57,027 bases of DNA from Gammaproteobacteria bacterium (GTDB lineage: Bacteria > Pseudomonadota > Gammaproteobacteria > Pseudomonadales > Azotimanducaceae), in contig JAPPAV010000006.1 of NCBI GenBank assembly GCA_026705345.1, forward strand, positions 1 to 57,027, read 5' to 3'. The notes below the pieces were generated by a model, which was given only the letters and a program-made list of their open reading frames with translations, was not told the origin of the DNA and made no database searches. The position numbers and the translations under genes were made by a program. Below are positions 43,176 to 51,798 of this stretch, in pieces. Within the stretch, counting starts at the first letter, position 1. The number at the start of each line of letters is the position of its first letter.

Positions 43176-43733
43176 TCACGCGCGGGCGCGGCTTTCGGCG
43201 GGTTTGGTGCTAGTCGCCTGCGCATCACTTGAAACTGGGTTCTTCGCGCCGGTAGCGGGCGCATCTGTGGATTTGGCCGGGCCCTTTGGGTTCGACGTGC
43301 GTTTGGCGGCCTTGTCGATACCCTCTGGCTCCATGTCGATACGACCTTTGAACTTGGCACCGTCATGGAGAATCACCCGTGGGCTCAGGATGTCCCCACG
43401 CATCGAGCCCGAAGCCGAGATCTCAACCTGGTCCGAGGCTTTAATGTCCCCGTTGGCCTTGCCATGGATGGTGACGTTCTTGGCCTTGATATCCGCGCGA
43501 ATGTCACCGGTCTGGCCAACGACCAAGGCGTTCTCCATCAACAGGACCTCGCCGTTGAAGCGGCCTTCCAAAAGAATGTCCTCCTGGGCGGTCAACGTGC
43601 CCTCGATGGTAACGGTCCGCCCGATCGTCGATGGGGTCGGTTTCGCAGGCGCGGCGGGTTGCCGAGACTGCTCGGGCGGTGGATTGCGATCAATACTCGG
43701 CGTTGCACCGCTGTCCTTTCGCTTGTCGAACAT
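43176..43733 (-). CDS. Bactofilin (polymer-forming cytoskeletal protein)
   Basis: 185 residues. The central bactofilin domain (about 36-130) is a right-handed beta-helix, recognisable by regular hydrophobic/Gly repeats: 'IGRTVTIEGTLTAQEDILLEG', split as IGRTVTIEGTLTA and EDILLEGRFNGEV, then 'DIRADIKAKNVTIHGKANG' and 'SASGSMRGDILSPRVILHDGA' (SMRGDILSPRVILHDG). The flanking tails are Pro/Ala/Lys-rich and disordered, the usual architecture. Bactofilins self-assemble without nucleotide into membrane-associated filaments that position cell-wall enzymes. The gene has its own promoter (43764-43792) downstream of the DUF2339 gene and is followed by a methyltransferase-like gene. Confidence 0.93.
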   Translation of the reverse strand: MFDKRKDSGATPSIDRNPPPEQSRQPAAPAKPTPSTIGRTVTIEGTLTAQEDILLEGRFNGEVLLMENALVVGQTGDIRADIKAKNVTIHGKANGDIKASDQVEISASGSMRGDILSPRVILHDGAKFKGRIDMEPEGIDKAAKRTSNPKGPAKSTDAPATGAKNPVSSDAQATSTKPAESRARA

Positions 43734-43763
43734 GGCTGCCCCCTTCTTTTTTGTAACCGCCCA

Positions 43764-43792
43764 ATCATAACTGTTCCGATGCGAACCGCCAA
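43764..43792 (-). promoter_or_regulatory. Promoter of the bactofilin gene
   Basis: On the minus strand TTGGCG (43792-43787), a 17-base spacer and TATGAT (43769-43764). The predicted start of transcription lies near 43757, about 24 bases before the ATG at 43733, with AGGGGG as ribosome site. Confidence 0.65.
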
Positions 43793-43836
43793 AGCCTCGG
43801 CCTCACGAGGACAACGAAACGCCCGAACGCATCCCC

Positions 43837-46566
43837 TCAGGGTTCGGTGAGGGCGGAGGTGGCCTGTGATTCTGAGGACCCCTCCTCGCTGCGGGCCCTG
43901 GGCACGGGTGCAAGATAGCCCACGATGAGCAGCAGCAGCCCCACCCCGAGGAACGAGACCACGCGGCTTAGCGTACCCACATTGCCGAGTTCCACGACGA
44001 ACAGCTTGACGATCACTATACCCATCAGGACCGCACCGCCCATCCAGACCTCCCGGCGTTCCTGAACAGCACCGATGACCATGCCAGCGAGCCCTGCGGT
44101 GCCCCAAACCAGGGACAATCCGGCTTGGAATATCGCAGACCTGGCAAGCGCGCCGGTGGTGAAAGGAACGTCCGCGAAGTGGTGGACGCCCCGGGCCACT
44201 TCCACGGAAAGCAGGACGAGTGCAACTAGGCAGAACATCGGCGCAAGGACGCGCACATCGCGCCGCCGCACCTCGGGGTCGAGCGAGAACCAAACCGACA
44301 AGCCCGCAACCACCGCGCCAATCGTCAGGGGGTTGAGCAGCGGTAGATAAGGCATGGGCGCCGCGCTCCCGTCGGATGTCAAGCTTGCCACGACGACAAA
44401 AAGGGCTGCCGCTGCGGACACCACGGGTATGCCCCCGCCGGAATATGCGCCCCAATGTTGCTCGAGCGGCCAAGCGAGTTTGCCGCGGGCTGCGCCCGTC
44501 GCCCATACCAAGGCGGCAGCCGATACAACCGCGGCGACGAGGGGCCATTCGCCGGCGGCGACCGTCCCGACGAGCCACCGGGCTTCGCTCGCCACCAGGA
44601 ACGCCAGGACCCAGTACGTGCCAACGTGCATGAACGGTGCGAACAGCGGATAGCCCTCCTCCCGATACCGGAGAAACGCAAACTGGGTGGCAAACGCGCA
44701 GGGCCAGGCGAGCCAACCGAAATCCCCCAGCGGGTGGTGTTCAGCAACGATGTCTAGGCCGAATGGCAGATGCATCACCATGACGGGTAGCAGCACCAAG
44801 CCAACGGCGTCGAGCCGCTGCCACCTCACCGCCGAGGAGACGAGCATGGCCCCGATGGCCGAAACCGCGACAAAGCCGAGACACACGCTACGGGTCGATT
44901 CGTCGGCGAACTCGAAGATTCCAAGGCCACCGGCCCAGTACCACCACACCATCCCCCAACACAGTGCGATGTACGTCCACACCGCCTGCCCTTTGGCCGA
45001 CAACCTGCTGTGATCGAAGCTCCAAGCGACTGTCCAGGCAGTAAGCGCCAATAGGATCCCAGCAAGAAAATCGGCGCTGAACACGCGCGCGGGCTCCCCT
45101 TCGAACCATACCGCCCGGACATGGGCCGCGACCGCGCCAATGTGCAACGCCGCGCCTGCGAACATCAGCAACCGGGAGCCGTTACGTACACCGAACCACG
45201 CTAACGTGGCGGCCTGGACTGCCCAGGCGGCCGAGGTCCATCGGTTCTCCAAGGCAAGCGGGAACGCGACCGCCAGGAACAGGAGTGCCAACCCGCAGAA
45301 CGACATCGCCAGCAGACGGAGATCTTTGAGGCGCCACAAAGCCCCGGAAAGCACGGCGTAGAGCGCAGCTAGGCCCCCAGCCGTCCATGCAAGCCCCCCG
45401 TCGCTCTCCACGATGCGGGTCTGTAGCGTGAACCCGACCAACGGCGTCCCGAACACCAGCGCGCTGTCGACGAAACCGCGCAGGTTAGGGGGGCGACGCA
45501 GGGCAAAGAGGACCGCGATCCCGACATACATCAACACGAAGAGGATGAGGAACGGCTCCGTGGTGGCGAAGTGCTCCGGACGGTACCCCTCGTAACCCCA
45601 CAGGCTTGCGATTACGAAGGTGAAGGTGAATCCAAGTAGGTTGAGGGGCCGCCATGCCTTGAACCAGGCGATGCTCAGGATCGCTGCGTTCAACACGGCG
45701 TAGTAGCTGAAGAGCAGCACGTGACTTCCCGTCTCGGTGGCGGCCAGGAGCGGTGCGAGGAAGCCTCCGGCAACGCCCAGCACGACCAGCACGCGAGAGT
45801 CTTGGACCAGAGCCAAAACGCCGGTCGCCACGGTGACAGCCACCATCGCCGCGAAGGCGACCGTCGCATGCAGAAGGGCGTAGAACCCGAACGCGGCATA
45901 CGTCGTCAGGTAGAGAATGCCCAAGCCCCCGCCCTGGAGGCTCAGCGCGTAGATCTCCCGTGCTTTCCGCAAGCGCCAACCGACGGCCAGCATCGCAGCA
46001 CCGAATAGCGCGACGCCGGACAGGCGGGCCCATACCGGAAACGAGAATAGCTGCCGGTCGATGGCGTAGTTGATGAAGAATGCGACGCCAAAGAGAACCA
46101 CCACGACTCCGACCTTGACCGGTACGTTGCCGGTCGTGAACCACGCCTTCGCAACGGCAACTCCTCGACTCACGAGGGAGGGGCTGGGTTCTCGTTCTGC
46201 CCTCGACGGCGGAGAACCCGGTGCCCAGACCGGGTCGGACTTCGGCTCCGGCGCCGATACCGCGGGCTCGGGTGTGTCTAGACGACCCAGCGGTTGCGGC
46301 TCCGACTCGGGCAAGATCGCGGCAGGTACAGAGGACTCCTGAACGATCGTCTTTGCCACCTCGCCCGTCCGCCAGGTGTCGTCAGTGTCCGACTCCCTCG
46401 TAGATTCCAGGCGCCTGACGCGGCCAGTGAGGTCGACGAGCCAACCAGCAAGGCAACCGATCAGTCCCCCGTAGAGAACCGCTTGTCCGAAGCCACCACT
46501 GAGCACGCCAACAACCGCTCCGATGAAAAGCCCCAACAGAACGGCGATCAGAGAATGCACGGACAT
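43837..46566 (-). CDS. DUF2339 polytopic membrane protein
   Basis: 909 residues. The N-terminal segment 'LIAVLLGLFIGAVVGVLSGG' is followed by a ~110-residue Pro/Ser/Glu-rich cytoplasmic linker and then about twenty-five hydrophobic segments, the signature of DUF2339 proteins. Family blocks seen are 'NVPVKVGVVVVLFGVAFF', 'YALSLQGGGLGILYLTTYAAF' (GGGLGILYLTTYAAF) and 'LAWTAGGLAALYAVLSG'. The C-terminus is a short charged tail. The role of the family is not established; size and topology suggest a channel or scaffold. Start is ATG at 46566. The upstream region holds core-repeat locus 3, so its promoter may be embedded among repeats. Confidence 0.9.
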   Translation of the reverse strand: MSVHSLIAVLLGLFIGAVVGVLSGGFGQAVLYGGLIGCLAGWLVDLTGRVRRLESTRESDTDDTWRTGEVAKTIVQESSVPAAILPESEPQPLGRLDTPEPAVSAPEPKSDPVWAPGSPPSRAEREPSPSLVSRGVAVAKAWFTTGNVPVKVGVVVVLFGVAFFINYAIDRQLFSFPVWARLSGVALFGAAMLAVGWRLRKAREIYALSLQGGGLGILYLTTYAAFGFYALLHATVAFAAMVAVTVATGVLALVQDSRVLVVLGVAGGFLAPLLAATETGSHVLLFSYYAVLNAAILSIAWFKAWRPLNLLGFTFTFVIASLWGYEGYRPEHFATTEPFLILFVLMYVGIAVLFALRRPPNLRGFVDSALVFGTPLVGFTLQTRIVESDGGLAWTAGGLAALYAVLSGALWRLKDLRLLAMSFCGLALLFLAVAFPLALENRWTSAAWAVQAATLAWFGVRNGSRLLMFAGAALHIGAVAAHVRAVWFEGEPARVFSADFLAGILLALTAWTVAWSFDHSRLSAKGQAVWTYIALCWGMVWWYWAGGLGIFEFADESTRSVCLGFVAVSAIGAMLVSSAVRWQRLDAVGLVLLPVMVMHLPFGLDIVAEHHPLGDFGWLAWPCAFATQFAFLRYREEGYPLFAPFMHVGTYWVLAFLVASEARWLVGTVAAGEWPLVAAVVSAAALVWATGAARGKLAWPLEQHWGAYSGGGIPVVSAAAALFVVVASLTSDGSAAPMPYLPLLNPLTIGAVVAGLSVWFSLDPEVRRRDVRVLAPMFCLVALVLLSVEVARGVHHFADVPFTTGALARSAIFQAGLSLVWGTAGLAGMVIGAVQERREVWMGGAVLMGIVIVKLFVVELGNVGTLSRVVSFLGVGLLLLIVGYLAPVPRARSEEGSSESQATSALTEP

Positions 46567-47195
46567 TTGGTTACCTCCACCACCCGGGGACGATACTAGC
46601 CAAGGACGCGGTTTCGCTCGCGCATCTTGTCCCGGGTACCAGCCGGTAGAACTTGGCCGGCCCCCCTCATTGAACCGATAGGGACACCCATGTCAAGTGA
46701 ACCGATTGGTGAACCGATTGGGAACCGATTGGGACACCCACTCCGTCTAGGTGGGAACCGATTGGACTGAACCGATTGGGACACCCACTCCGTCTAGAGT
46801 GAACCGATTGGGACACCCACTCCGTCTAGGACCATTGAACCGTTAGTGAACCGTTAGGGACACCCACCTCCAGGCGGACCGCTAGGCACCGACCTCCCGG
46901 TGGACCGCTAGGGGCGCCCACCTCCGTTTAGGACCATGGGACACCCACCCTTGAGGGGGACCCTGAGACGTCGGCGAGTAGCGTCGGCAAAGGCGTCGGC
47001 AAAGGGGACGCCCACCGATCCCAGTTCTGCGCGGGCCCGTCGGCAACGGGGACACCCACCGATCCCAGTTCTGTGCGCACCTAGAGCCGCGTTGGCGCAA
47101 TCGAACGCTGTGCCACAATGTCAGCGTTGCGCCGGCGGACGGCGGTTCGGCTTGAACGTGGCCGGCGCGACTCCTACTCAGCAAGGACCAACGAC
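46567..47195 (+). repeat. Core-repeat array GGGACACCCA, locus 3
   Basis: A 629-base gap without a supported gene, full of core repeats in the forward orientation. Exact GGGACACCCA copies start at 46681, 46731, 46778, 46810, 46857, 46938 and 47049; variants GGGGCGCCCA (46911) and GGGGACGCCCA (near 47004) show drift. Copies are joined by a local unit, GAACCGATTG or degenerate forms (GAACCGTTAG, GGACCGCTAG), repeated at least ten times, and by CTCCGTCTAG, repeated four times including a CTCCGTTTAG variant. Toward 47000 the spacer changes to GCGTCGGCAAAGG and CGATCCCAGTTCTG units. So the core is constant while the filler changes gradually. Confidence 0.9.
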
Positions 47196-47951
47196 ATGAA
47201 ACCTGTTTGCCTCGTCATTGGGGCCGGAGCCGGCATCGGCGGCAACGTGGCCCAGCGCTTCGCCCGGGAGGGCTACCACGCGGTGCTGTGCCGACGCAGC
47301 GACCAAGAAGGCCTGAAACGGCTCGTCTCGACGATCGAGGCGGACGGAGGGACTGCTTCGGGCTTCCTAATGAACGCCATCGAAGACGGGAGCATCGAAA
47401 GTCGCGTTGATGCAGTCGAGGCCGAGATCGGCCCCATCGAGGTCGCCGTGTACAACCTCGGTGCGCAGATCGGCAACCGGTCTCTGGAGGATACCTCCCA
47501 CAAGGCTTTTGAAATGGGCTGGCGACTCGCCACCTTCGGCCTGTTTCGCCTCGCACAGGCCGTCTGTCCCCTGATGGCGGAACGAGGGGAGGGCAAGGTG
47601 CTCGTCACTTCGGCCACCGCCGCAATGCGTGGAAACCCCGGACAGCACTCCCATGCCGCCGCCATGGGCGGACGGCGGCTGCTTTGCCAGACCCTGAACG
47701 CCGAGTATGGCCCGAAGGGCATCCACGTCGCCCACTTGGTCGTCGACGGTAGCGTCGACGCGCCCGATACGTTGGGCAGGATGCTCGGACCCGAGCGCTA
47801 CCAGAAGATGCGTGAAACCCGCGGCGACGGTCTCATGCGGCCCGACAAGATCGCAGAGACGTACTGGCACATCGCCCAGCAACACCGCTCTGTGTGGACC
47901 CACGAACTCGACCTGCGCCCGTTCTCGGACAGCCCTTGGTGGAACGAGTAG
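47196..47951 (+). CDS. SDR-family protein lacking the canonical Tyr/Lys
   Basis: 251 residues from an ATG with AAGGA 8 bases upstream. The Rossmann motif 'VIGAGAGIGGNVAQRFA' is at about 6-22 and a Ser is retained in 'VTSATAAMRGN'. Where classical members have Tyr-x-x-x-Lys, this one reads 'HSHAAAMGGRR', so neither residue is present. The following 'YGPKGIHVAHLVVDGSVD' is typical of a divergent SDR group in which the Tyr is often Phe. It may therefore be non-classical or a binding protein. The flavin-dependent oxidoreductase gene begins 79 bases downstream on the same strand, a likely operon. Confidence 0.82.
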   Translation: MKPVCLVIGAGAGIGGNVAQRFAREGYHAVLCRRSDQEGLKRLVSTIEADGGTASGFLMNAIEDGSIESRVDAVEAEIGPIEVAVYNLGAQIGNRSLEDTSHKAFEMGWRLATFGLFRLAQAVCPLMAERGEGKVLVTSATAAMRGNPGQHSHAAAMGGRRLLCQTLNAEYGPKGIHVAHLVVDGSVDAPDTLGRMLGPERYQKMRETRGDGLMRPDKIAETYWHIAQQHRSVWTHELDLRPFSDSPWWNE

Positions 47952-48030
47952 TGCCCCGGAAACGAAGCGTCGACCCGAGCCGACGAGTTCCAAGGGTGCC
48001 TCTCGGGCACCAGGGGTAGGCTTGCGTCAA

Positions 48031-49089
48031 GTGGGGAAAACCACCTTCGAGTTCGGACTGAACCGCTTCGATTGGACATCCACGAACGCCTTCGTTGCTG
48101 ATGTCAGGCGAGCGGAGGAGCTTGGGTTCGGCTACGCGCTCATTCCCTGGAACCCGCTGTCGCGGCCGGACCCCTACATGCAACTGGCCGTCGCGGCCGG
48201 ACAGACGTCGCGAATTCGACTCGGACTCCTGCTGGACAACCCCGTTTTGCATCACCCGGCAACGTCCGCCAGTTCCATCGCAACACTCGACGAGATTTCG
48301 GGAGGCCGGGCATTCCTGACCTACGGTATTGGCGACACGGCCGTGCGCTGGCTGGGGCTACGCCCAGCCCGGATGGCCGAACTGGAGGAAGCCGCCGTCC
48401 TAGCGAAACGACTGCTCGCGGGGGAGGATGTCGAAGTCGGCGCCGTCCGTCCCGCGCGCCTCCGGCATGCCAGACCCGTCCCGGTGTGGATTGCCGCGGG
48501 GGGACCGAAGACCATCGAGATGGCGGCACGAACGGCCGACGGCGTGTTCCTTCGAGTCGGACGGCATCCGGACAACCTGCGAACGGCGATGGCGCACGTC
48601 CGCCGTGGCGCAACGGCAGCGGGACGAAACCCCAATGACATCGGAATCGGGCTGATCTTCCACACCGTGACGAACGACGACCCGAGAGAGATTCGCGCGA
48701 TCTCGCGTTCGATGGCGGCGGGTTACTACGAGTATTCGCCCGCCCTTTTCGAGATTCCGGGCCTGCCGTGGAACGGCCCGCCCGTCGATGAGTTGAAGCG
48801 CCGGGTCTATCCCGACTTCCATCATGCCCCGGACCTCGTGGCGTCGGGCAACCTCGTCGATTTTCTCGACGACCAAACCGCAGACTCCTTCTCCTTGTTC
48901 GGCACGGCGCAGGAAATCGCCGGCCAGCTGCGTTGGGCCATCGAGATCACTGGGAGGGCTGACATCATCGTCCCCCACCCGGTTCCGATGCCCAAACCGG
49001 GCCAACCGATCGCTCGCGTTCTTCGCTCGGCACCTGCAGGCGCCGACTATAAGACCTGGTTCGCGACGGAGGTGATACCGCTGCTGTAG
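48031..49089 (+). CDS. LLM-class flavin-dependent oxidoreductase 1
   Basis: 352 residues, luciferase-like monooxygenase fold. I take the GTG at 48031, 10 bases after GGGGTAGG; the open frame extends much further but overlaps the SDR gene. Features: 'EFGLNRFDW', 'AEELGFGYALIPWNPLSRPDP', seen as AEELGFGYALIPW, then 'SRIRLGLLLDNPVLHHPA', 'LDEISGGRAFLTYGIGDTAVRWLG' (LDEISGGRAFLTYGIGD) and 'VPVWIAAGGPKTIEMAARTADG' (VPVWIAAGGPKTIEM). This matches F420- or FMN-dependent members such as methylene-H4MPT reductase-like enzymes. Cofactor cannot be decided from sequence by eye. It ends before a strong bidirectional hairpin. Confidence 0.85.
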   Translation: MGKTTFEFGLNRFDWTSTNAFVADVRRAEELGFGYALIPWNPLSRPDPYMQLAVAAGQTSRIRLGLLLDNPVLHHPATSASSIATLDEISGGRAFLTYGIGDTAVRWLGLRPARMAELEEAAVLAKRLLAGEDVEVGAVRPARLRHARPVPVWIAAGGPKTIEMAARTADGVFLRVGRHPDNLRTAMAHVRRGATAAGRNPNDIGIGLIFHTVTNDDPREIRAISRSMAAGYYEYSPALFEIPGLPWNGPPVDELKRRVYPDFHHAPDLVASGNLVDFLDDQTADSFSLFGTAQEIAGQLRWAIEITGRADIIVPHPVPMPKPGQPIARVLRSAPAGADYKTWFATEVIPLL

Positions 49090-49140
49090 GCACAACCCCG
49101 GGGCACCACGTGAGATGCCGCGGAACTGAGCCCGGGTGAA

Positions 49141-49168
49141 CCGGATCCCGCCGAGACGCGGGATCCGG
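49141..49168. terminator. Bidirectional hairpin between convergent genes
   Basis: CCGGATCCCG (49141-49150), an 8-base loop, CGGGATCCGG (49159-49168): a perfect 10-base-pair stem between the convergent oxidoreductase (stop 49089) and receptor fragment (stop 49178). No T-tract. Confidence 0.55.
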
Positions 49169-49177
49169 CACCGGTCG

Positions 49178-50605
49178 CTAGAGGTCGACGCCGACGCTCA
49201 GCGAAAGCGTGCGCGGCCGTAAGACGGCGTAGTAGCCGACGAACTGATCGCGCCAGTCGCTAGCCCCGCCCGGCCACCCCGGATAGCCCGGTGTCTGCCA
49301 GACGATCTCACGGTCGTCGAACACGTTGTCGAGGAACACCGACAGTTCGAGGGAACCGCGTCGCAGGCTCACGGACGCATCCATCATCGTGTACGGCTCG
49401 TTGGGGTTATCCTTCGTGAAGTGGCCCCACCGTTCGGGTACGGAACGGAACGTGGCGTTCGCCCTGAGTTCGCCGAGCGCCGTGTCCTGGGCCCAGTCGG
49501 CGAGCACGGAGAACTGGACCCCGCTGGTCGAACCGGGCAGCGGCAGCCCCACGAAGTTCTGGCGTTGGTCGTCAAGGATTTCGGAGTCCTTCCAGCCAAG
49601 GTGGAGGGTCAGTTCGAGGTTGTCGTTGACGGCGTAGATGCCCATCGCCTCGATGCCGATGACCTCCGACTCGCCGATGTTGACCAGCGAACGCCCCGAC
49701 TGTTGGAAACGGCCCTGGGTCGCCGCATAGTCTCGGAACGTGGGCGACTGCATGTCCGCCCAGTCGATCCGGTAGATGCTGCCGTTCAACACCAGGCGGC
49801 CGTCGTCCCACGCGCTGCGGACGCCCGCCTCATAGTTCCACACAGCGTCCGACTCGTACGGGGTGAACACTTCGACGCGGGAATCCCAGTCACCGTCGAC
49901 GGTGTTGTATTCGATCAAGTTGACGCCGCCCGGACGGTATCCATTGGCCGCAAACGCGAACAGCATGATGTCGTCGCTGACGTGGTAGTCGACGTTGAAC
50001 CGGTAGGTATCCACATCCTGCCAAGGCGACGCGCGACCGCCGGGGCCGTCCCCGTACCAACACGGTCCCAAATCGCCGGATCTCGTGAAGTTGGTGCTCA
50101 ACTGGGACCGACGGTAGCCGACGGTGAACTTCAACTGCTCGGTGAAGTTGAAACCTACTTCGCCGTACGCCGTTTTCTCGTCCTGGTTGTTGATCGTGTA
50201 GTTCTTGTGGAAGATCACGCCACCCGCGACATCCACCTCGGGGCAACCACCGGTCCATTGTTCTGCGGCTTGCAGTTCCTCGATCAGCTGGGGATCGTCG
50301 GTATCCCACCAGAAAAAGCTGCCACGCCTGTGGTTGGCGTTCTCGTACCAGACGCCGGCCACCCAGTCGATGAACTCGTTCCCGTCGGCCGATGACACCG
50401 CGCGCACTTCCATGGTTTCGATGTCGCGTTCCGACGGCCCTTCCGTAATGCGGAAATCCGCTTTCAGGCCGCGGGGCGTCAGGCCGCCCACGGGGACGCC
50501 GGGACACCAGCCGTCCGGCAGGCACTCCCACAGGACGTTGCGTTCAAAGAAGCTATGGTTGGCCATGTTGGCGCCGATCACCGATGGCCGACATGGAACA
50601 CCCAC
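49178..50605 (-). pseudogene. TonB-dependent receptor 4, C-terminal barrel fragment
   Basis: 475 codons of barrel only. Homology to receptors begins within the barrel ('DWVAGVWYENANHRRGSFF' appears early) and includes 'FAANGYRPGGVNLIEYNT', 'VWNYEAGVRSAWDDGRLV', 'LNGSIYRIDWADMQSP' and the end 'LRPRTLSLSVGVDL'. There is no signal peptide, TonB box or plug. The open frame ends in a core-repeat variant (GGAACACCCACC at 50595-50606) at the edge of repeat locus 4, so the 5' half of the gene has been lost exactly where the array begins. No frameshift is visible in what remains, so the truncation may be recent. It cannot be a working receptor. Confidence 0.82.
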
Positions 50606-50830
50606 CGCGGAGCCCGATCATGGCACCCTCTGCGACTTAGCTGAGTGGGTGTCCCAAGGGTGGGTGTCCCGTAATCAACGCTCAAGGGTGGGTGTCCCGT
50701 AATCAACGCTCTACCCCGGGTGGGTGTCCCTAAATCAACGCGGGTGGGTGTCCCTAAATCAACGCTCTAAGCCAACGCTCCTAAGCCAACGCTCTTTAGT
50801 CGACACCCTATTAATCAACACCTTAATCAA
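50595..50830 (-). repeat. Core-repeat array TGGGTGTCCC, locus 4
   Basis: Exact reverse-orientation cores start at 50646, 50661, 50689, 50721 and 50745, plus a forward-reading variant at 50595. The local filler is (G/A)TAATCAACGCTC or CTAAATCAACG, present at least five times, then decaying into TAAGCCAACGCTC (twice), TAGTCGACACC and TAATCAACACC toward 50830. The array sits between the truncated receptor and the second luciferase-like gene and must contain that gene's promoter region. Confidence 0.9.
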
Positions 50831-50849
50831 TAGACTTGGAACAAGACAC

Positions 50850-51791
50850 ATGAAATACGGGATCTATTTGCCGACCCGGGGCCCGCTGGCCGAGCCCGAC
50901 GCCATCACCGCCATCGCGGGCGGGGCCGAGTCGATGGGGTACACGACCATCGTGGTTGGCGACCACATCGTGTTTCCCGTTCATGTCGGGTCCAAATACC
51001 CGTATACGATCGACGGCGGATTCCCCGGTCAGGGCGATGCCTTGGAACAGCTCTCGCTGTTGGCCTTCGTAGCGGGTGTCACGGAACGTGCACGCCTCGT
51101 CACCAGCGTGATGATCCTCCCGCACCGCAATCCGCTGGTAACGGCGAAGGTGCTCGCAACCGTCGACGTCCTTTCCAAGGGACGCCTAACGGTCGGTGTC
51201 GGCGTAGGCTGGATGCGCGAAGAGTTCCAGGCCCTCGATGCGGCCGACTTCGACAAGCGCGGCAGGGTGAGCGACGAGTACCTCGAGCTACTGAAGAAGT
51301 GCTGGACCCGGGATCCGGTGGCGCACCACGGCGAGTTCTATGACTTCGATGCGTTGCACTGCATGCCTCATCCGATCCAGAAACCGCATCCGCCGATCTG
51401 GATCGGAGGCCATAGCGTACGCTCCCTGCGGCGAGTGGTACGGCACGGCGACGGTTGGCACCCCGTCGGGGCGACATCCGCTTCGCCGCTTCCGCCAGCC
51501 GAGCTGCAAACGCTGTTGGACCGGTTGAAGCGCTTCGCTGACGCGGACGGGCGGGACTTGGACTCCATTACGATCGCTTTCAAGGCACCATCCTATGATC
51601 CGGGACGGGTACCGCCCGGACACGACCGTTTGCGCTTCACCGGCGAACCCGCTCAGATCGCCGAAGACCTGCTGGCCTACGAAGCGTTGGGGGTCGACGA
51701 GGTGTCTTTCGACTTCCGCAGTCCGCCGATCCCGAGAACCCTCGACCGCATGCAGCATTTCATGGAGGAGATCGCGCCGCTGCTTCGATGA
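50850..51791 (+). CDS. LLM-class flavin-dependent oxidoreductase 2
   Basis: 313 residues. I start at the ATG at 50850; upstream codons in the same frame come from the repeat array. Features: 'YGIYLPTRGPLAEPD', 'MGYTTIVVGDHIVFP', 'TSVMILPHRNPLVTAKVLAT' (ILPHRNPLVTAKVLAT), 'SKGRLTVGVGVGWMREEF' and 'KPHPPIWIGGHSVRSLRRVV'. The GVGVGWMREEF and PPIWIGG blocks are standard for the TIGR03619-like group of F420-dependent LLM oxidoreductases. It ends 7 bases before the convergent MaoC gene. The ribosome site is weak. Substrate unknown; neighbours suggest degradation or modification of a cyclic or steroid-like compound. Confidence 0.88.
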   Translation: MKYGIYLPTRGPLAEPDAITAIAGGAESMGYTTIVVGDHIVFPVHVGSKYPYTIDGGFPGQGDALEQLSLLAFVAGVTERARLVTSVMILPHRNPLVTAKVLATVDVLSKGRLTVGVGVGWMREEFQALDAADFDKRGRVSDEYLELLKKCWTRDPVAHHGEFYDFDALHCMPHPIQKPHPPIWIGGHSVRSLRRVVRHGDGWHPVGATSASPLPPAELQTLLDRLKRFADADGRDLDSITIAFKAPSYDPGRVPPGHDRLRFTGEPAQIAEDLLAYEALGVDEVSFDFRSPPIPRTLDRMQHFMEEIAPLLR

Positions 51792-51798
51792 AGACCGC

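Noticed and set aside
46660-46870. Array resembling a CRISPR
   Set aside because: The repeated core is only 10-11 bases, spacings are irregular, the spacers themselves are repeats, and no cas gene is near.
47707-48030. Longer start for LLM oxidoreductase 1
   Set aside because: It overlaps the SDR coding region and reads as Arg/Ser-rich shadow sequence.
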